From NCBI RefSeq assembly GCF_004379255.2, contig NC_056048.1, forward strand, positions 13,663,197 to 13,727,196: 64,000 nt of DNA, read 5' to 3'. Below the pieces are notes generated by a model. It was not told the origin of the DNA. It saw only the letters and a list, made by a program, of their open reading frames with translations, and searched no databases. This DNA comes from Salvia splendens. Lineage: Eukaryota > Streptophyta > Magnoliopsida > Lamiales > Lamiaceae. Positions 1-10,135 of this stretch are shown one piece after another. The translations under genes and the position numbers were made by a program. Positions within the stretch are counted from its first letter, which is position 1; every line of letters begins with the position of its first letter.

Positions 1-430
1 TCAGGGAACGAATTTCATCATCGAATTTTATATTAACCGAGTTCAGTTGCGAAGTAATCATGTTGAACTCGTTGAGATGTTGTTGCACCAGCTTTCCCTC
101 TTGCATTCTAAAATTAAATAATCGTCTAATCAGATGTACCTTGTTTGTCGTTGATGGTTTCTGATACATGCCCTCCAAGATCTTTATCATCTCCTTTGTC
201 GACTTTGCTGCAGTCGTGTGATAAGCCACATCCTTGGACAACGATAGCCTAATCGCGCTCATCGCTTTTCTGTCCAGCAGCTCCCACTCCTCATGTTCCA
301 TCTTTTCGGGTTTGGTGTTTAAAGGCTTCCAGAGATCTTTACCGTACAGGTAATCCTCAATCTGCATCTTCCAAAATCCGAAATCAGATCCATCGAACTT
401 CTCTACAGCAATTTTCTCGTCGATCCCCAT
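1..430 (-). CDS. Copia retrotransposon gag (UBN2-type), C-terminally cut by window edge
   Basis: Reading the minus strand from the ATG at 430, all 143 codons to the window edge are open. The start reads MGIDEKIAVEKFDGSDFGFW, followed by a stretch with W-K-M-Q-I-E-D-Y-L and, further on, L-x-x-x-Y near a K-x-x-L-x-x-x-L-x-x-F-R-M segment. This is the pattern of the gag polypeptide at the start of Ty1/Copia polyproteins (UBN2 family), which forms the particle shell. The ATG lies about 25 bp inside the primer-binding site, as expected. No stop or frameshift is visible in this part. The rest of gag-pol lies to the left of the window, so intactness of the whole element cannot be judged. Confidence 0.85.
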   Translation of the reverse strand, partial: MGIDEKIAVEKFDGSDFGFWKMQIEDYLYGKDLWKPLNTKPEKMEHEEWELLDRKAMSAIRLSLSKDVAYHTTAAKSTKEMIKILEGMYQKPSTTNKVHLIRRLFNFRMQEGKLVQQHLNEFNMITSQLNSVNIKFDDEIRSL

Positions 431-455
431 CGTGATTTCTGCCTCTTAAACCCTA

Positions 456-468
456 GGCTCTGATACCA
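456..468 (-). other. Primer-binding site of the Copia element (initiator tRNA-Met type)
   Basis: Minus strand reads TGGTATCAGAGCC, two bases inside the LTR end at 471. This is the usual sequence complementary to the 3' end of plant initiator tRNA-Met. Confidence 0.85.
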
Positions 469-470
469 GT

Positions 471-837
471 TGTTGGGAAATAAGCACATGCAATCACGAA
501 TATGAAAGAGAATGAACACAAGAAGTTGTTTACCCAGTTCGATACAATGTGTATCTACGTCTGGGGGCGATGCCAAGCCAGGGATTTCACTATATAATTT
601 CAGGATGATTTAACAATGAGGGAGCACCTCTATTTATAAGTAACTAGAGAGCCCTAATTCTAGTCAAACTAGGAAACATATTCCATAAGGAAATATCTTT
701 TAAGGAATAAATCTATCACAAGGAAATATACTTCAATGAAACAAATCCTAAACATGGTAGGAGATATTTTAGGCTCCATAATTAACAAACAACACACTAA
801 TATAAGTAAATTAACTAGAGATCTGAAACATTCAACA
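471..837 (-). mobile_element. 5' LTR of Copia element (367 bp)
   Basis: On the minus strand the LTR starts TGTTGAATG (837) and ends CCCAACA (471), with short inverted ends TGTTG/CAACA. A TATAAATA box lies at 631-638. The partner LTR is outside the window, so the target duplication (838-842 would be one side) cannot be confirmed. Confidence 0.8.
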
Positions 838-1173
838 ACTACGCAACGACTTAAACTCCACGGATATACAGTAGAGATAAAGAGACAGCAGTCAAGAAAG
901 GAGCAATGGAGGTGAGACAGAGAAAATTAAAAAGATGTTTTTTTTTCTTCTTTTGACTGGTTTTCGTGTGTTTTGCAGAGATGAAGAAGATAATATGATA
1001 CGGCCAGCCGAACGGCGACAAGTGGTAGCAAATGATGGCTGTGTAAAGCAGATGCAGAACGAGATGGTGAGTAAGTGGAAGAGAATGAGACGAAAAACAA
1101 TTCGAGAAACTGAAATATCCCAACCCAGAAAATATTCATGGCAAAAAATGAATTCCGTTTTGTCATGCTCCTC
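838..1173. other. Interval with one exon-like segment, no confident gene
   Basis: Plus-strand bases 980-1064 are bounded by a long pyrimidine tract ending ttttgcag and by a strong donor ATG|GTGAGTAAG. The open frame between them includes RPAERRQVVANDGC. This looks like a lost or orphan exon, but no family is recognised, and overlapping minus-strand frames of similar length exist. Treat as a possible gene remnant only. Confidence 0.2.
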
Positions 1174-1898
1174 TAGTGTTGTTAGGGTCGAGGGTCACAC
1201 CAGGTCGATAAGGTGAAAATTCGGGTCGCGGGGTCGACGAGTCGACTGGATCGAGAGACCCACTAATCTAGGCTAATTTTTTTGCTTTTTAATATTAAAT
1301 CAAATAAATATATTACTCTAATGTTTATAATATATCAAATAATATAAATGTAGACGTAATTCATGTGAATAGAGATAAAGTTAGAACAATACCTTGATTA
1401 AACAAAGGAAGGAATAGATGAAGGGTGGCTCTGTATATTTGTTTAGGAATGAAGAGGATGAATTTAGGGTTTGAAAAGCTTGATGTGGTTCATGCATATA
1501 TATATAGATATAATTGAGCTTGAGAAACAAAGGAGAAGTAGAAAAAACGTGTGTTGAGATTTTTGAAAATTAGAATAAAATTGTGAGAGATCTGAGGAAA
1601 AAACGTATGTTGACTGCTGAGATTAGAGAGGAGAAAAACGTGTGCTACTGCTGAGATTAGAGAAAATCATAACAAGAGTGTGAAAGATTTGAGAAAATCT
1701 AGGTAAGTTTTACTTTTATACTTATTTTTATTTTAGTAAAAACAAATCAGCATTAAAAAGGAAAAGATTCAGAGAATAAAGGTTTAGGAATTACCTGTAT
1801 CGCGACCCGGCGGCGACCCCGTACCTCGATCAACCCACCCATGTTGGGGCGATGACGGTCTCGACCCGGGCGACCCGAGCGCCATTTTGACAACACTG
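1174..1898. mobile_element. hAT-type non-autonomous element (MITE), 725 bp
   Basis: The left end reads TAGTGTTGTT and the right end ACAACACTG, inverted copies of the hAT-like terminus CAGTGTTGT. Immediately outside are 8-bp flanks tgctcctc (1166-1173) and tgcttctc (1899-1906), matching at 7 of 8 positions, which is the hAT target-duplication length. The outer ~80 bp at each side are GC-rich and carry repeated gggtcg motifs; the interior is AT-rich with short imperfect repeats (cgtgtg...gctgagattagaga). No coding sequence is present, so it depends on a transposase elsewhere. Confidence 0.7.
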
Positions 1899-2119
1899 TG
1901 CTTCTCCAAAAAAAATTTGCAAATTTATTATATATATCTAAACATTGAAAACTATAGGAAAATATGTTTAATATTAAAAAGAAGAATCACCTTGGATTGA
2001 TTTGAGTTGAAAGAGTGTGTAAGTGGAGGGGGTTAAAATGGCCGACAGTCACAGATGGTAGATTAAGCTTCTCAAATGGCTCCCTACAAGGTCACTTGGA
2101 AAGAGTTGTGATCAATGTC

Positions 2120-2860
2120 GAACCATTTTTAAAGACCGAACTAGAGACCAAATTAGAGCCATTAGATCTAGGTTTTTCATGAGATGCTGCTGTGTATAAA
2201 AATTTCGGTCTTCATTACAAGACCATTTTACTTAATTGTATTAGGTTTATTACTTCATTCTGTAGGTAATACCTTGAAACTACATCATGTTTTTACTTGC
2301 TTCTAGTAGGTTTTGAAATGATTCAACATATGCTTCATTCGAATTCATTGACCTGAGTTTTTACTTTATTCACTTTAAAAAATGCAATTTATTCATGTGG
2401 ATTTATTACTTTATTCAGAAACGTCATTACTTCATTGGATAAGTTTTTTACTTAATTCCAGTAGGACTTCAAATGCTTCTACACATACTTCATTCAAATA
2501 ATTTATCACATCATTCATGCGTTTATTACACAAAATCAGCGTTGTGGCGGTAGTGATAGACATTGTAGAGAGAAAGAACGGTACGTGACGGCGAAACCGC
2601 ATTTACGTACTGGAACGAAGTAATGATCCTATTGGAATGAAGTAAAAACATATTGGAATGAAGTAATATATTATGGAATGAAGTTAAATCTTTGTAACAT
2701 GTTAGTATGACTTATTTGACTTCGGATGAATTAAAATAGGCCCGTGATGAAGATGAAAATTATTTATAAATTTGTGCATCTCATCCATAAAAAACTAGAT
2801 TTAAAAGCCTTAATTTAGTATGGTTCTGTGGTTAGGCAATAAGGAGTGGATTTGCATATA
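2120..2860. mobile_element. Probable Mutator-like MITE with long diverged terminal inverted repeats
   Basis: The stretch around 2150-2245 and the reverse complement of about 2735-2835 align at roughly 70 percent, sharing blocks such as AAATTA..GCC..TT.ATCTAG.TTTTT and GAGATGC. Inside the left arm the motif ttacttcattc recurs (about 2245-2520); inside the right arm it recurs inverted as gaatgaagtaa (2632-2690). No ORF of note. Exact ends and target duplication could not be fixed. Confidence 0.45.
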
Positions 2861-2948
2861 ATGGACTCGGTTGTTAAATATTTAAGATGAATTAGGTAAA
2901 TATATAAAGGAATTTACTTTGTGAGCTCGAATTTTTTCTAACAAGCGT

Positions 2949-3197
2949 TTAGACATGCAGAAACGGCGACGGAAGTAATCCGCCAGGGAACCATGGTTGG
3001 TCGGAAAAATAGTCGTTCACGAGCCTTTGGTGAGCTCCCTCCCGATCACGAGGGATGTAGCGGCGTATTGATCTCGATGGTCGAGGAGGTGGGGCGGCGG
3101 CGGCTGCATAGGCTTCGTACGCGGCATAGTATTGTCGATAGTAGTCTTGTTTGCGCTCCGCTTCCGCAAGGATCGGGTCAACATTGTTCGGATCCAT
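2949..3197 (-). pseudogene. PIF/Harbinger transposase N-terminal stub
   Basis: An 82-residue minus-strand ORF starts MDPNNVDPILAEAERKQDYY and runs through a Y/A-rich stretch into RRYIPRDREGAHQRLVNDYF. The last block is the conserved start of plant Harbinger (ALP1-like) transposases, just before the nuclease region. Homology stops after S-D-Q-P-W-F-P near codon 72 and the frame ends soon after, so the DDE nuclease domain is missing. The start codon and N-terminal frame are intact. It is best read as a coding remnant in a deletion derivative of a Harbinger element; flanking terminal repeats were not found. Confidence 0.65.
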
Positions 3198-3888
3198 TTT
3201 TGAACTTAGAGAGAGCGTTTGAGTGAAGAGAGGAAGATGAATGTGTGAGTTCTATGAAAAATTATGAGACGAGTATGAATGAGAGATAGTTTGATGTATA
3301 GAATGGATGATTAATGTGGGTATTTATAGATGATTTTGGGATAAAAAATAATTATTATTTTTTGAAAATAACGTTAAAAAATGGATATATATGTATCAAG
3401 TAAATAAAAAAAAAATCCATTCGTTTGATAAATCAAAATACGGATATATATCAAGGATATATTCCTCCAGTGTTTACTCTAAATTGTTACTTAAATTGTT
3501 GGTAAAGTGTATATATATGTATTACGGGTTGTATTAGGGTCATCACAACTCTTTAGTATTAAGCTTCAAGCAGATCACAATCATTGGATCCTTAAATTGG
3601 ATGGTTGTGATCAAAATAGTCGAGGTACATTATTTAATAAATTACTATCATGATGGGTTGTGATCAATTGAGATTTTTTAGCCTAATTGAGAATTGAGAT
3701 ACATCGTCCAGAATTTGCCACATAAAATTTATTTTAGAATTAATTAATTATGAAAGGGTATAATGGTAATTTCAGCATTCTCTCCTTCACTTTCAACACA
3801 CCATTCCTCTCTCTCCTTTTCCTCTCTCCACCGTTACTCTTCGTTTTTCACAGAGAAACTGTGATTTTTTTAATCTGTAATTTCAGTA
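3198..3888. other. AT-rich spacer with a MULE-like terminal-repeat fragment
   Basis: No gene is seen. Bases about 3540-3605 (CATTGGATCC...GGATGGTTGTGATCA) resemble the terminal repeat of the Mutator-like elements found at 24690-24775 in this window, so an orphan terminal repeat may lie here. A pyrimidine-rich leader (3781-3835) precedes the GATA pseudogene. Confidence 0.4.
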
Positions 3889-4152
3889 ATGGAGTACTTC
3901 GTGGCTGATTATGCTGAATTCTCGTAGGTGGATAATGGCAACAACAATAATGCCGTCCATTTTACGGTGGATGATTTGCTCAATTTCTCCAAGGCGGATG
4001 AGACAATGACATACGCGTTTTTTGAGAGCTTGCGGGTAAATTCCGGCGATTCCTCAACTGTTACGGCGGTTGATAGCTGCAATTCGTCGGTGTTTGATTA
4101 CACTCTCAATTTGATCAACGAGAGGTTCAATTCGAACATTCATTTTCTCTGA
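3889..4152 (+). pseudogene. GATA-type zinc-finger transcription factor, N-terminal pseudogene fragment
   Basis: From the ATG at 3889 the frame reads MEYFVADYAEFS, hits an in-frame TAG at 3925, then continues in the same frame with HFTVDDLLNFS, D-E-x-M-T and VTAVDSCNSS before a TGA at 4150-4152. The block [F/V]DDLL-x-FS followed by S-S-T-V-T-x-V-D-S-C-N-S-S is the N-terminal signature of plant GATA factors of the GATA5/12 subfamily. The zinc finger (C-X2-C-X18-C-X2-C) and basic tail are absent. A pyrimidine-rich leader precedes the ATG, so the copied piece seems to include 5' untranslated sequence. Dead by nonsense and truncation. Confidence 0.75.
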
Positions 4153-4250
4153 AAGATCAATCGCGCCCTAGGTTTGGGGAAGGAGAAGAAGCTAAGGGGG
4201 AAAATCGATGAGGTTCATGAATTCTCGAAGAAAATCATGAGAGAGAACTG

Positions 4251-5022
4251 CAAGCTTAGTAAAAAATTTTAAGTAAATTTGATTTCTATTTTTTAACCTG
4301 TCGGTTTTAACCGAACTAACCGATTTTTTTTGTTCCGGTTCCGGTTCTTGTTTTGGGGCTAAAATATGGTCGGTTAACCGACCGAATAACCAGTCCTAAT
4401 ATCCTAAATATATGGCAAAACAGGAATCAACCTACCAAATTGAGAAGCTTATTATTCAACTACACAAATTTTAAGTGTTCACCTCCTTTTATAGAAAAAA
4501 TGCCCCCTATATTTAATTTAAATAATACTAGTACTACCTACTAATAGATTAACACGATTGCTTTATACAATACTTTATAAGTTTATTTTTATTTTATTTT
4601 ATGATATGTTGGCAAATAATTTCAGCCCTGCTTGTTAATTTCCTTTTCATTTTTAAAATTTCCTTTTCTATTTTCTTTGTGTAAATATTAGTACAGTAGA
4701 TATAAAATTGAGATTAAATAAATCTCAATAGTCTTCTTTGTCAATTACAAATTTAGCCGAGATTAATAAATTACAAATTTACAACTGTTAAATATTTTTA
4801 CAAGTTCCTATATAGTAGCTATTAAATAATTATACACAGCCAAAATTTTTACAATTATAAGTAAAGTTTCTTAAGCTAGTTTATGTTTACCATTGTCCCA
4901 CAGTAACAAAACAAAGAATGGAGAGAATATGCCATTATAAAAGGAAGAAAAATGGAACAAAGTTTTAGATCAATCCGTTGATTCGATGATTGGTTGTATC
5001 TAAGTTCAACTCTCTAGAACGG
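4251..5022. repeat. ~770-bp tandem repeat, copy 1
   Basis: Starts at CAAGCTTAGTAAAAAATTTT. Contains the pieces ccggttccggttcttg, GGTCGGTTAACCGACC (a palindrome), a TATA-like ATTATAAAAGGAAG near 4934 and ends tctctagaacgg. Nearly identical to 5023-5791. The ORF of 63 codons inside (4353-4544) is not thought to be a gene. Confidence 0.85.
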
Positions 5023-5791
5023 CAAGCTTATTAAAATTTTTTAAGTAAATTCGATTTCTATTTTTTAACCTGTCGGTTTTAACCGAACTACCCGATTTTT
5101 TTTGGTTCCGGTTCCGGTTCTTGTTTTGGGGCTAAAATATGGTCGGTTAACCGACCGAATACCCAGCCCTAATATCCTAAATATATGGCAAAACAGGAAT
5201 CAGCCTACCAAATTGAGAAGCTTATTATTCAACTACACAAATTTTAAGTGTTCACCTCCTTTTATAGAAAAATTGCCCCCTATATTTAATTTAAATAATA
5301 CTACTACTACCTACCAATAGATTAACACGATTGCTTTAACAATACTTTATAAGTTTATTTTTATTTTATTTTATGATATGTTGGCAAATAATTTCAGCCC
5401 TGCTTGTTAATATCCTTTTCATTTTTAAAATTTCCTTTTCTATTTTCTTTGTGTAAATATTAGTACAGTAGATATAAAATTGAGATTAAATAAATCTCAA
5501 TAGGCTTCTTTGTCAATTACAAATTTAGCCGAGATTAATAAATTACAAATTTACAACTTTTAAATATTTTTACAAGTTCCTATATAGTAGCTATTAAATA
5601 ATTATATACAGCCAAAATTTTACAATTATAAGTAAAGTTTCTTAAGCTAGTTTATGTTTACCATTGTCCCACAGTAACAACAAAGAAGAGAGAGAATATG
5701 CCATTATAAAAGGAAGAAAAATGGAACAAATTTTTAGATCAATCCGTTGATTCGATGATTGGTTGTATCTAAGTTCAACTCTCGAGAACGG
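5023..5791. repeat. ~770-bp tandem repeat, copy 2
   Basis: Direct copy of 4251-5022 with a few substitutions and small indels (period 772 then 769 bp, measured at the CAAGCTT start). Confidence 0.85.
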
Positions 5792-6012
5792 CAAGCTTAG
5801 TAAAAACTTTTAAGTAAATTCGATTTCTATTTTTTAACCTGTCGGTTTTAACCGAACTAACCTATTTTTTTTTGTTCCGGTTCCGGTTCTTGTTTTGGGG
5901 CTAAAATATGGTCGGTTAACCGACCAAATACCCAACCCTAATATCCTAAATATATGGCAAAACAGGTATCAGCCTACTAAATTGAGAAGCTTTTTATTCC
6001 ACTACACAAATT
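5792..6012. repeat. ~770-bp repeat, copy 3, left part (split by the kelch-gene segment)
   Basis: Follows copy 2 head to tail up to ccactacacaaattt, where similarity ends. It resumes at about 8050 with gttcacctcct. The ~2-kb segment with the kelch gene sits between the two parts. Confidence 0.75.
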
Positions 6013-6450
6013 TGTGTTATGAACTCAGTGTTACAGTTTGAAGGTATAGTTATAAGATTTTGTAAAAACAAATTATAAAATGAAATTTGAAATTAGTTAA
6101 ATCTGTTTGTTTTGTTTGCAGTTTTTATGTTTTACACATATTAATGAAGAGAGGGTAAACCCAAATTTACTCAGCTCTATGTGGTATCTTTTATGAAAAT
6201 ATCAGTAGTAGAATTGTATTTTTTCTGTGCCGAAAAGAAACTCGGCACAAACAAAACGCATATTAAGGACATAGCAATCAAATTTTCTTTTTCACTCAAC
6301 AGTTAATTTCAAATTCAAAGAGAGTCATATTCTTATCATAATTGAGTTTGCTCATGATCATTGAGACACATAATTATTCATTCTCTGATTTAAACAACGC
6401 GAAAATAAGTCTCCAACAAAAGTACATATATAGTTCCCAGCAGTAGGCTT
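6013..6450. other. 3' flank of the kelch gene, no gene seen
   Basis: Unique AT-rich sequence inserted inside repeat copy 3. It holds a small hairpin, GTGCCGAAAAGAAACTCGGCAC in split form (stem GTGCCGA/TCGGCAC, about 6227-6248). Confidence 0.5.
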
Positions 6451-7934
6451 TCACTCAATTCTCATCATCTTCTCTTTCCCTTTCTTCTCCGGCAGTTGTT
6501 CCTCCGCATCTCTCTTAGACCTTGCTTTGAAACCAAACCTGCATAGAAAAAATAAGCATCTCCAATCAATTACAAAATAAATTCAAAATACTACAATGAA
6601 CAAGGGCCTTACTTACATATACATATCTGAAAAGAGAGGCACTCTCAGGACACCGTTCATCTGCACAGTAGCAATGTAATCCCCGTCCTTGCCTTGCACA
6701 ACTTCGACCTTGGCATATCGAACACCACCAGTTATATAATTAACCTTATGACGAAGGAATACATAGAAGACCCAACTAGTGTGTGTGGTATGAGTGTTGC
6801 CGACATAGAAAGCTTCAATCACAGCCGCATCCGGAAGCTCCACCTCCACGTTTCCCACCTTCTTTGAGGACAGATTGTAGACCAACCAGCTATATGAGTA
6901 GTCCATCATGAATAGAATGTCTCCACCCACATAGACGAGGTTCCTCTTATACGGGTCAAGGTATGGCTCAGGTAATTCCCTTGCAAAGACTTGCCAATAG
7001 TTTGATACCAAATTGTACTGGAGGAGTGTTGGTTCGTATCCTTCAATGTTGCAGGACATGCGGGCTCTGCCTTCGTATTCGTCTTGATTGTAAAACCAGG
7101 CATCATAGTATATCAGTACCAATTCATTGGTGTACTGAAAGCAAGATATTGGTATGGGAATCTTAGCCACGCTCATAGGCAATTGCAGACTGAGGAACTG
7201 GCATGTCTTCGGGTCGTAGACCTCAGCCCAACTACTTCTTATATAAGTGCCACCACAGATGAATATCCTGCCATCGTGTAATGGGGCTACCATGGGGTTG
7301 ACTCGGTCTACACTCATACCAGTGGGGCTACGAGTCCAAGTCACAGGAGAAGAATCACTCGGAAGTGGTGCATATGACAAGCAGTTTGTCAACGTCATTT
7401 GTTTACTTAAAACGGGCTGTGGGACCGAGTAGATGACACCTCCGAACATGTACATGGTATCACTGACACAAACAATTCCAGGGCTAACTGGAATGCCCTG
7501 ATGCAAACAATTTCCTTTAAATTCTAATTCTTCTAGATTACGTTCAGTATCATCCTTCAATTCCACCTCGTCAATACAACAGTAGTTCATACTCAGAGGC
7601 GTGTACTTCAACATAATGAAGCGTAGACCTAGACCACCCCCCATATGCTGCTGAATGAAAACCAACCCAAAATATTAATTACTCAAATAACAATATATTA
7701 TTAAATTTCCCTTTCATAAACTAGGGTTCAGGACAATAAAATTAACCCTAATGAGGGTTCAGGCCGGAGGGAAAAAGAAGAACAGGAACCATGAAATTAG
7801 CGCAAGAATCATGAATCTATTGTAGTAATTTAATCAGGAAAAAAACTCCAAATCAATTGCATTGATGAGCCAGACAAGTAGTAGTTTGATTAAAAAATAA
7901 GAAAATCTTATGAGGAACAAGCGTGACATACCAT
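6451..7934 (-). CDS. Kelch-repeat (galactose oxidase-like beta-propeller) protein, three exons
   Basis: Proposed coding exons on the minus strand: 7932-7934, 6617-7650 and 6451-6538, total 1125 bp, 374 residues. Exon 1 is only the ATG, followed directly by the donor GTATGT; exon 2 begins after a pyrimidine-rich acceptor ending ttcag; exon 2 ends at a strong donor AT|GTAAGTAAGG; exon 3 follows tttttctatgcag. All junctions keep frame and replace the exon-2 stop by a basic, lysine-rich tail ending K-E-K-M-M-R-I-E. The body shows kelch features: MYMFGG, GRIFICGG followed by AEVYDP, and NLVYVGGDILFMM, i.e. several double-glycine blades. No F-box is visible, so it is not called an F-box/kelch protein. 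Likely cytosolic or nuclear protein-interaction role, by family only. No frameshift or stop breaks it. It lies inside a repeat array, so it may be a recently moved copy. Confidence 0.7.
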
Positions 7935-8049
7935 GGTGTCGGCTCAAAAGATCGAGAGGCGAGAAGGATGGAAGTGTCGGCGCAAAAAAGAGGAAGGAAG
8001 ATAGGTTGTGTTGATGTGCGTATCTGCTAATTCTCCTTCAATTTTATTT
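7935..8049. other. 5' leader/upstream region of the kelch gene
   Basis: Minus-strand sequence before the ATG contains CTTCCTTCCTCTTTTTTGCG and a run of CTT-rich leader. Upstream of it the ~770-bp repeat resumes, so any distal promoter of the kelch gene is repeat-derived. Confidence 0.4.
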
Positions 8050-8638
8050 TTAATTGTTCACCTCCTTTATAGAAAAATTGCCCCCTATATTTAATTTAAA
8101 TAATACTACTACTACTACCTACTAATAGATTACCACTATTGCTTTATACAATACTTTATAAAAGTATATTTATTTTATTTTATAAATTTATTTTTATTTT
8201 ATTTTATGATATGTTGGCAAATAATTTCAGCCGTGCTTGTTAATTTCCTTTTCATTTTTCAAAATTTCCTTTTCTATTTACTTTGTGTAAAAATAGTACA
8301 GTAGATATAAAATTGAGATTAAATAAATTTCAATAGGCTTCTTTGTCAATTACAAATTTAGCCTGAGATTAATAAATTACAAATTTACGATTGTTAAATA
8401 TTTTTACAAATTCCTATATAGTAGCTATTAAATAATTATATAGAAAAAATCATTTAGGCAAAATTTTTACAATTATAAGTAAAGTTTCTTAAGCTAGTTT
8501 ATGTTTACCATTGTCCCACAGCAACAACAAAGAAGGGAGAAAATATGCCATTATAAAAGGAAGAAAAATGGAACAAAGTTTTATATCAATCCGTTGATTT
8601 GATGATTGGTTGTATCTAAGTTCAACTCACGAGAACGG
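8050..8638. repeat. ~770-bp repeat, copy 3, right part
   Basis: Resumes at gttcacctcct and continues collinearly with copies 1 and 2 to ctcacgagaacgg. It carries small insertions relative to them (e.g. a duplicated TTTATTTTATTTTAT stretch near 8165-8200). Confidence 0.75.
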
Positions 8639-9043
8639 CAAGCTTAGTAAAAAAATTTAAGTAAATTCGATTTCTATTTTTTAACCTGTCAGTTTTAGCC
8701 GAACTAACCAATTTTTTTGGTTCCGGTTCTTGTTTTGGGGCTAAAATATGGTCGGTTAATCGACCGAATACCCAGCCCGAATTTACTTAACTTTTTTTAC
8801 TAAGCTTGCCGTTCTCGAGAGTTGAACTTAGATACAACCAATCATCGAATCAACGGATTGATCTAAAACTTTGTTCCATTTTTCTTCCTTTTATAATGGC
8901 ATATTCTCTCCCTTCTTTGTTGTTACTGTGGGACAATGGTAAACATAAACTAGCTTAAGAAACTTTACTTATAATTGTAAGAATTTTGGCTAAATTATTT
9001 TTTCTATATAATTATTTAATAACTACTATATAGGAACTTGCTC
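8408..9043. repeat. Large inverted repeat built from the ~770-bp repeat
   Basis: Arm 1 is about 8408-8668; arm 2, about 8779-9043, is its reverse complement (e.g. aagcttgccgttctcgagag at 8802 against ctc(a/g)cgagaacggcaagctt). The 110-bp loop contains the GGTCGGTTAATCGACC segment. Arms are about 95 percent complementary by eye. Confidence 0.75.
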
Positions 9044-10135
9044 ACACTATTCACTAATCCATGCACATTATTAGATACTATTGGTACATTATTTACTGTA
9101 CCAAATCTTAAACGTATTAACAAATGAAATTTAATTCATGTGGTGGTGTTATAGCCTAGCCCAGTGGGTTGCTAAACCCAAGGAGAATGATTCAAACTCT
9201 CTGCCCTTTGTGATGGCTCCGTTTGTGAGTGGGTACAACAATCTAGCCCCATGGATTGCTAAACCCAAAGGGCATGAATTCAATTTCCTTTCAACATTAT
9301 TCTATTCAATTTGTACACTATTCACTTATCCATGCACATTATTAGATACTATTGGTACATTATTTACTGTACCAAATCTTAAACACAATAAAAATGAAAT
9401 TTAATTCATGTGGTGGTGTTATAGCCTAGCCCAGTGGGTTGCTAAACTCAAGGGGAATGATTCAAACTCTCTGCCCTTTGTGATGGTTCCGTTTGTGAGT
9501 GGGTACTACAACCTAGCCCCATGGATTGCTAAACCCAAAGGGCATGAATTCAATTTCCTTTCAACATTATTCTATTAAGTCTGTACATTATTAAATGATC
9601 CATGCACATTATTAGATACTATTGGTACATTATTTACTGTACCAAATCTTAAACGCATTAAAAAATGAAATTTAATTCATGTGGTGGTGCTATAGCCTAG
9701 CCCAGTGGGTTGCTAAACCCAAAGGAAATGATTCAAACTCTCTATCCTTTGTGATGGTTCCGTTTGTGAGTGGGTACTACAACCTAGCCCCATGGATTGT
9801 TAAACCCAAAGGGCATTAATTTAATTTCCTTTCAACATTATTCTATTAAGTCTGTACATTATTCAATGATCCGTACATATTATTAGATACTATTCGTACA
9901 TTATTTACTATACTAAATCTTAAACGCATTAAAAAAAGAAATTTAATTGATGTGGTGGTGCTATACCCTAGCCCCATGGGTTGCTAAACCCAAGGGGAAT
10001 GATTCAAACTCTTTGCCCTTGGTGACGTTTTCGTATTTCGGTCGGTACTATACCCTAGCCACATGAATTGCTAAACCCAAAGGGGAATGGATTAAACTTT
10101 TGTCACACATTAAACCCATTGTAATGTACATTATT
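9043..10135. repeat. Tandem array, four copies of a 271-bp unit
   Basis: The landmark GTGGTGGTG recurs at 9140, 9410, 9681 and 9952 (spacings 270, 271, 271). Each unit carries two copies of a cctagcccc/a-tgg-ttgctaaaccca motif and several tacattatt motifs. The last copy is the most diverged. The 88-codon ORF inside (9138-9404) is not conserved between units, so it is not called a gene. Confidence 0.85.

Noticed and set aside
4353..5320. Repeated ORFs of 63-72 codons in the 770-bp units
   Set aside because: Low-complexity translations in AT-rich repeat; one stays open only through an upstream ATG difference, with no family match.
7651..7665. ATG at 7663-7665 as start of the kelch protein
   Set aside because: It lies in the intron just before a good acceptor, and the ATG exon at 7932-7934 with GTATGT gives a better model.
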